From Streptomyces sp. NBC_00425 (lineage in GTDB: Bacteria; Actinomycetota; Actinomycetes; Streptomycetales; Streptomycetaceae), in assembly GCF_036030735.1 (NCBI RefSeq), contig NZ_CP107928.1, positions 3,658,001-3,722,000 on the forward strand: a DNA stretch of 64,000 nucleotides. Direction: 5' to 3'. The notes under the pieces were generated by a model that was given only the letters and a program-made list of their open reading frames with translations, did no database searches and was not told the origin of the DNA. Of the stretch, positions 60,560-64,000 are shown piece after piece (position 1 is the stretch's first letter; the number at the start of each line of letters is the position of its first letter). Made by a program: the position numbers and the translations under genes.

Positions 60560-60825
60560 GTGGTTCGCCGGTCCTGGTGGGTGTGCTGGTCGACGGATCG
60601 TCGCCCGGGAAGGGCGGTGATCGCGGGATGAGAGGGACGCGTGCCGCCGACGCTACGCCGACGACCGGCCCGGAAGGATGGCTTCCGCTTCTTCCCTCGG
60701 GCCCCGCACGTCTCGGGCGTCCCTCGCCCCATGAACGTACGCCATGCCGCGGACGTGCCCTGTACGCACTGTTTCGCCCGTACGGGCCACAGGCGCCCCC
60801 CGGCCCCGTCCGATGGCGGAAGCTG

Positions 60826-61212
60826 TCAGGTGTGACCCGTCGCGCGTTCACCGCCGTCCCACCGCGCCCGTCTCATGTCGAGACGCGGGACGTGCCCTTC
60901 CGCGGCCCTGCTCGCCGCCTTCAGCGGTGTGCCCTCGGTGCGGTAGCGCTCGAGCGCCCGCAGCTCGTGTCCCGGGAGCAGCACCCCGTCCGCGCGCACG
61001 ACACGCCACCATGGGACGGCGCCGCCGTAGAGGGCCATCACCCGGCCGACCTGCCTCGGACCGCCCTCCTCCAGCCACTCGGCGACGTCCCCGTACGTCA
61101 TGACCCGCCCGGGCGGGATCAGCTCCGCGACCTCGAGGACCCGCTCGGCGTACTCCGGCAGCCCTTGCGTGTACTCCGGGCGGGCGTCGTCCGGAAGGCT
61201 CTGCTCGCTCAT
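60826..61212 (-). CDS. Alkyltransferase-like (ATL) DNA-binding protein, MGMT family
   Basis: 128 residues. It has the MGMT DNA-binding domain (PPGRVMTYGDVAEWLEEGGP, VGRVMALYGG), but the active-site PCHRV motif is PWWRVV, with Trp replacing the reactive Cys. ATL proteins bind O6-alkylguanine and flag it for nucleotide excision repair without transferring the alkyl group. The ATG at 61212 is 7 nt after CAGGAT, a weak leaderless-type -10. The mycobacterial orthologue (Rv3204) is also next to adnAB. Confidence 0.9.
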   Translation of the reverse strand: MSEQSLPDDARPEYTQGLPEYAERVLEVAELIPPGRVMTYGDVAEWLEEGGPRQVGRVMALYGGAVPWWRVVRADGVLLPGHELRALERYRTEGTPLKAASRAAEGHVPRLDMRRARWDGGERATGHT

Positions 61213-61398
61213 CCGCCCCATCCTGCCCCACCGCACCGACAATGCGACGGGCTCGCGACGCAGTGTGACCCTCGCTCCCGGGCGAGGCTTCGGGCAGACT
61301 GTGCGCCCCCGCATTTGCACCCTGATGCCCCCGTGTGTCGGCGGGGCATGCCACCATCGTGCGGGCGGTGACCGGTGATACGAGACCAAGAAGAGACG

Positions 61399-64000
61399 AT
61401 GAAGCAGCAGGGCGTGCACGCAGAGGACGCGCAGGGCGCCTCTGAGGCCGCGCCGCGCCCGGACATCCCCGGCGAGCAACGGGAGGAGGTGCACATCGAC
61501 GAGGTCGAGGGTGACGAACCCCTGCTCCCCGCGCGCGTGCACCGCCCCTCCGACCTGATGCGGCTGATGATCGGCGTGCTCGCCGTCATCGTGCTCCTGG
61601 GCATCGCCGCCTTCGCCCACGGAACCACGTCGGGCCTCGAACAGGACATCAACAAGGGCACCGGACAGGCGCCCGACCTGCTCATCAAGATCGCCGGCCT
61701 GGCCTCCAGCATCGCGATCCTGCTGGTCCCGGTCGCGTTCGCGATCGAGCGACTGATCAAGCGGGACGGGCTGCGCATCGCCGACGGCGTGCTCGCGGCG
61801 GTCCTCGCGCACGGTGTGACGCTCGCCACCGACCTGTGGGTCGCCAAGGCCGCTCCGGGCTCCATCCAGGAGGCGTTGACCCAGCCCTCCCCCGGCGACA
61901 TCCACGCCCTGACCGACCCGGTGCACGGTTATCTCGCGCCCGTCATCGCGTACATGACGGCCGTGGGCATGTCGCGTCGCCCGCGCTGGCGCTCGGTGTT
62001 GTGGATCGTGCTGCTCCTCGACGCCTTCTCGATGCTCGTCACCGGGTACACGACGCCGTTCTCGATCATCCTCACGGTGCTGATCGGCTGGACGGTCGCG
62101 TACGGCACCCTGTACGCGGTCGGCTCGCCGAACGTGCGGCCCACCGGGCGGACGCTCATGGCGGGCCTGCGGCACGTCGGGTTCCGTCCGGTGAGCGCCT
62201 CCCGCGAGGAGACGCCGGACGCGGCGGAGGGCGACCGGGGCAGACGGTACTTCGTCACCCTGGAGGACGGACCTCCGCTGGACGTGACGGTCGTCGACCG
62301 AGAGCAGCAGGCCCAGGGCTTCTTCTACCGCGCGTGGCGCAATCTGGCCCTGCGCGGCTTCGCCACCCGCAGCAGCCTGCAGTCGCTGCGCCAGGCGCTG
62401 GAGCAGGAGGCGCTGCTCGCCTACGCGGCCATCGCAGCCGGCGCCAACGCGCCGAAACTGATCGCGACCTCCGAGCTGGGGCCCGACGCGGTGATCCTCG
62501 TCTACGAGCACACCGGCGGACGCACCCTCGACTCGCTGGCGGACGAGGAGATCACCGACGACCTGCTGCGCAACACCTGGCACCAGGTGCGGGCCCTGCA
62601 GTCACGGCGCATCGCGCACCGCCGGCTCGCCGGTGACGCGATTCTGGTGGATCGTTCCGGCACGGTGATCCTCACCGATCTGCGCGGCGGCGAGATCGCG
62701 GCAGGCGACCTGCTCCTGCGCATGGACGTCGCCCAGCTGGTGACGACACTGGGCCTGCGGGTGGGCGCCGAGCGCGCGGTTGCCTCCGCGGTGGGCGTGC
62801 TGGGTCCGGACGCGGTCGCGGACTGTCTGCCGATGCTCCAGCCCATCGCCCTGTCCCGCTCCACGCGCGCGACGCTGCGCCGACTGGCACGCGAGCGCGC
62901 GCAACGCGAGCGGGAAGCCGTCCTCGAAGCCTCCCAGCAGGACAAGCAGGCCCGCGCCGAGGCCGCCGAGGCCGACACCGAGGCCGTCGTCGCGGAGAAG
63001 CCCGGCAAGAAGGCCGTGCGCGCGGAGGCCCGGGCCGAGAAACGGGCCATCGACGAGGCGCTGGAGGGGGCCCGCGAGGAGGACCTGCTGACGCAGATCC
63101 GGCACGAGGTGCTGCTGATCCGTCCCCAGGCGCCGGTCGAGCCCGCCAGGCTGGAACGGGTGCGGCCGCGCACCCTGATGAGCTTCATCGCCGGCGCCAT
63201 CGGCGCGTACTTCCTGCTCACCCAGCTCACCCACATCGAGTTCGGCCCGCTGATCGCCAACGCCGAATGGGGCTGGGTCGCCGCGGCCGTGCTGTTCTCG
63301 GCGTTGAGCTATGTCGCCGCCGCGATGAGCCTGCTGGGGTTCGTGCCGGAGCGGGTGCCGTTCCCGCGGACCGTGGCCGCGCAGGTCGCCGGGTCCTTCG
63401 TGAAGATCGTCGCGCCGGCCGCGGTCGGCGGCGTCGCACTCAACACGCGCTTCCTGCAGCGCGCGGGGGTGCGGCCGGGACTCGCGGTGGCCAGCGTCGG
63501 CGCCTCGCAGCTCTTCGGGCTCGGCTGCCACATCCTGATGCTGCTGTCCTTCGGCTATCTGACCGGCACCGAGAAGACGCCGTCGCTGTCGCCGTCCCGC
63601 ACGGTCATCGCGGGTCTGCTCACGGTCGCGGTGCTCGTGCTCGTGGTGACGTCGGTGCCGTTCCTGCGCAAGTTCGTCTCCACGCGCGTGCGGTCGCTGT
63701 TCGCGGGCGTCGTGCCGCGCATGCTGGACGTCCTGCAGCGGCCGCAGAAGCTGGTCACCGGCATCGGCGGCATGCTGCTGCTCACCGCCTGCTTCGTGAT
63801 GTGCCTGGACGCGTCGATCCGCGCGTTCGGCGACGAGTCGACCTCCCTCAGCATCGCGAGCGTCGCCGTCGTCTTCCTCGCCGGCAACGCGCTCGGCTCC
63901 GCGGCGCCGACGCCCGGCGGAGTCGGCGCGGTCGAGGCGACCCTGACGGTCGGCCTGATCGCGGTGGGTCTGCCCAAGGAGGTCGCCGCTCCCGCGGTGC
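61399..64000 (+). CDS. Membrane protein with pseudokinase-like middle and LPG-synthase-type TM domain (3' end cut)
   Basis: 867 codons are visible and the frame is open at the window end. An acidic N-terminus is followed by about six membrane helices (55-75, 97-116, 128-145, 178-192, 199-240). A soluble kinase-like region follows at about 280-480: VILVYEHTGGRTLDSL, then RIAHRRLAGDAILVD and VILTDLRGG in the places of HRDL-x5-N and DFG, with the key catalytic residues changed. A basic coiled-coil linker (490-560) leads to a UPF0104/LPG_synthase_TM domain with PTPGGVGAVEATL. It may act in lipid transport or modification; the substrate is unknown. The ATG at 61399 has only a weak AAGAGA-type RBS. 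Confidence 0.82.
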   Translation, partial: MKQQGVHAEDAQGASEAAPRPDIPGEQREEVHIDEVEGDEPLLPARVHRPSDLMRLMIGVLAVIVLLGIAAFAHGTTSGLEQDINKGTGQAPDLLIKIAGLASSIAILLVPVAFAIERLIKRDGLRIADGVLAAVLAHGVTLATDLWVAKAAPGSIQEALTQPSPGDIHALTDPVHGYLAPVIAYMTAVGMSRRPRWRSVLWIVLLLDAFSMLVTGYTTPFSIILTVLIGWTVAYGTLYAVGSPNVRPTGRTLMAGLRHVGFRPVSASREETPDAAEGDRGRRYFVTLEDGPPLDVTVVDREQQAQGFFYRAWRNLALRGFATRSSLQSLRQALEQEALLAYAAIAAGANAPKLIATSELGPDAVILVYEHTGGRTLDSLADEEITDDLLRNTWHQVRALQSRRIAHRRLAGDAILVDRSGTVILTDLRGGEIAAGDLLLRMDVAQLVTTLGLRVGAERAVASAVGVLGPDAVADCLPMLQPIALSRSTRATLRRLARERAQREREAVLEASQQDKQARAEAAEADTEAVVAEKPGKKAVRAEARAEKRAIDEALEGAREEDLLTQIRHEVLLIRPQAPVEPARLERVRPRTLMSFIAGAIGAYFLLTQLTHIEFGPLIANAEWGWVAAAVLFSALSYVAAAMSLLGFVPERVPFPRTVAAQVAGSFVKIVAPAAVGGVALNTRFLQRAGVRPGLAVASVGASQLFGLGCHILMLLSFGYLTGTEKTPSLSPSRTVIAGLLTVAVLVLVVTSVPFLRKFVSTRVRSLFAGVVPRMLDVLQRPQKLVTGIGGMLLLTACFVMCLDASIRAFGDESTSLSIASVAVVFLAGNALGSAAPTPGGVGAVEATLTVGLIAVGLPKEVAAPAV

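Noticed and set aside
60560..60825. Possible gene between adnA and the ATL gene
   Set aside because: Frames in both strands lack codon bias and RBS; nothing beyond the adnA promoter region is supported.

Overview
The window is high-GC actinobacterial DNA, almost certainly from a Streptomyces. The evidence is the strong G/C bias at third codon positions, frequent GTG starts, ATGA/GTGA stop-start overlaps, and gene order and protein sequences that match the S. coelicolor region carrying nrdABS, epi-isozizaene synthase/CYP170A1, sigR-rsrA and wblC. Much of the right half also follows the order known from the mycobacterial block UPF0182 - PDZ protease - zincin - ABC1 kinase - WhiB7 - UvrD2 - mycoredoxin - NudC - AdnAB. 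The window is therefore mostly conserved chromosomal core with a few lineage-specific insertions.

Layout. 1-1852: end of a DUF3311/sodium-solute symporter pair. 1956-6175: a large membrane-anchored NACHT-type NTPase divergent from a GNAT acetyltransferase. 6186-11118: class Ia ribonucleotide reductase genes nrdA-nrdB behind tandem NrdR boxes and a cobalamin riboswitch, then the AraC-type gene nrdS with a small divergent membrane-protein ORF. 11129-13587: the two-gene albaflavenone unit (sesquiterpene cyclase, CYP170A). 13870-19634: peptide deformylase, a TPR protein, two coupled HD-domain membrane proteins, rsrA and sigR, with a perfect sigma-R promoter and a second upstream start for a long SigR form. 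19811-27969: hydrolase, SRAP protein, M50 peptidase, aroA, rsgA, SMR exporter, TetR, hisN, CBS protein and a Fur-family regulator. 28095-30442: two identical initiator tRNAs flanking a Sel1/TPR-repeat protein.

30483-46675: UPF0182 membrane protein, PPA1309 protein, PDZ-Lon protease, moaE, an SDR protein, zincin, Nudix, a TerD-AIM24/AIM24/AIM24 operon, a YgjP-like peptidase, an orphan ThiF/cyclodehydratase-like protein overlapping an ABC1 kinase gene, and a small Zn-ribbon protein. 46810-48148: wblC (whiB7) with a coupled small basic protein downstream and a leader of about 600 nt upstream, containing a 105-codon ORF and a transcription attenuator. 48183-61212: DNA-repair/redox block (UvrD2, mycoredoxin, NudC, M20 peptidase, AdnB, AdnA, alkyltransferase-like protein). 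61399-end: a large membrane protein with a pseudokinase-like middle and an LPG-synthase-type TM domain, cut by the window edge.

Regulatory themes. At least eight genes carry a TANNNT -10 hexamer exactly 6-7 nt before the start codon, which suggests leaderless transcripts. Stress and antibiotic control elements (NrdR, B12 riboswitch, sigma-R, WblC attenuation) sit next to genes for dNTP supply, thiol redox and DNA repair. No rRNA, CRISPR array, insertion sequence, prophage or plasmid origin was seen.
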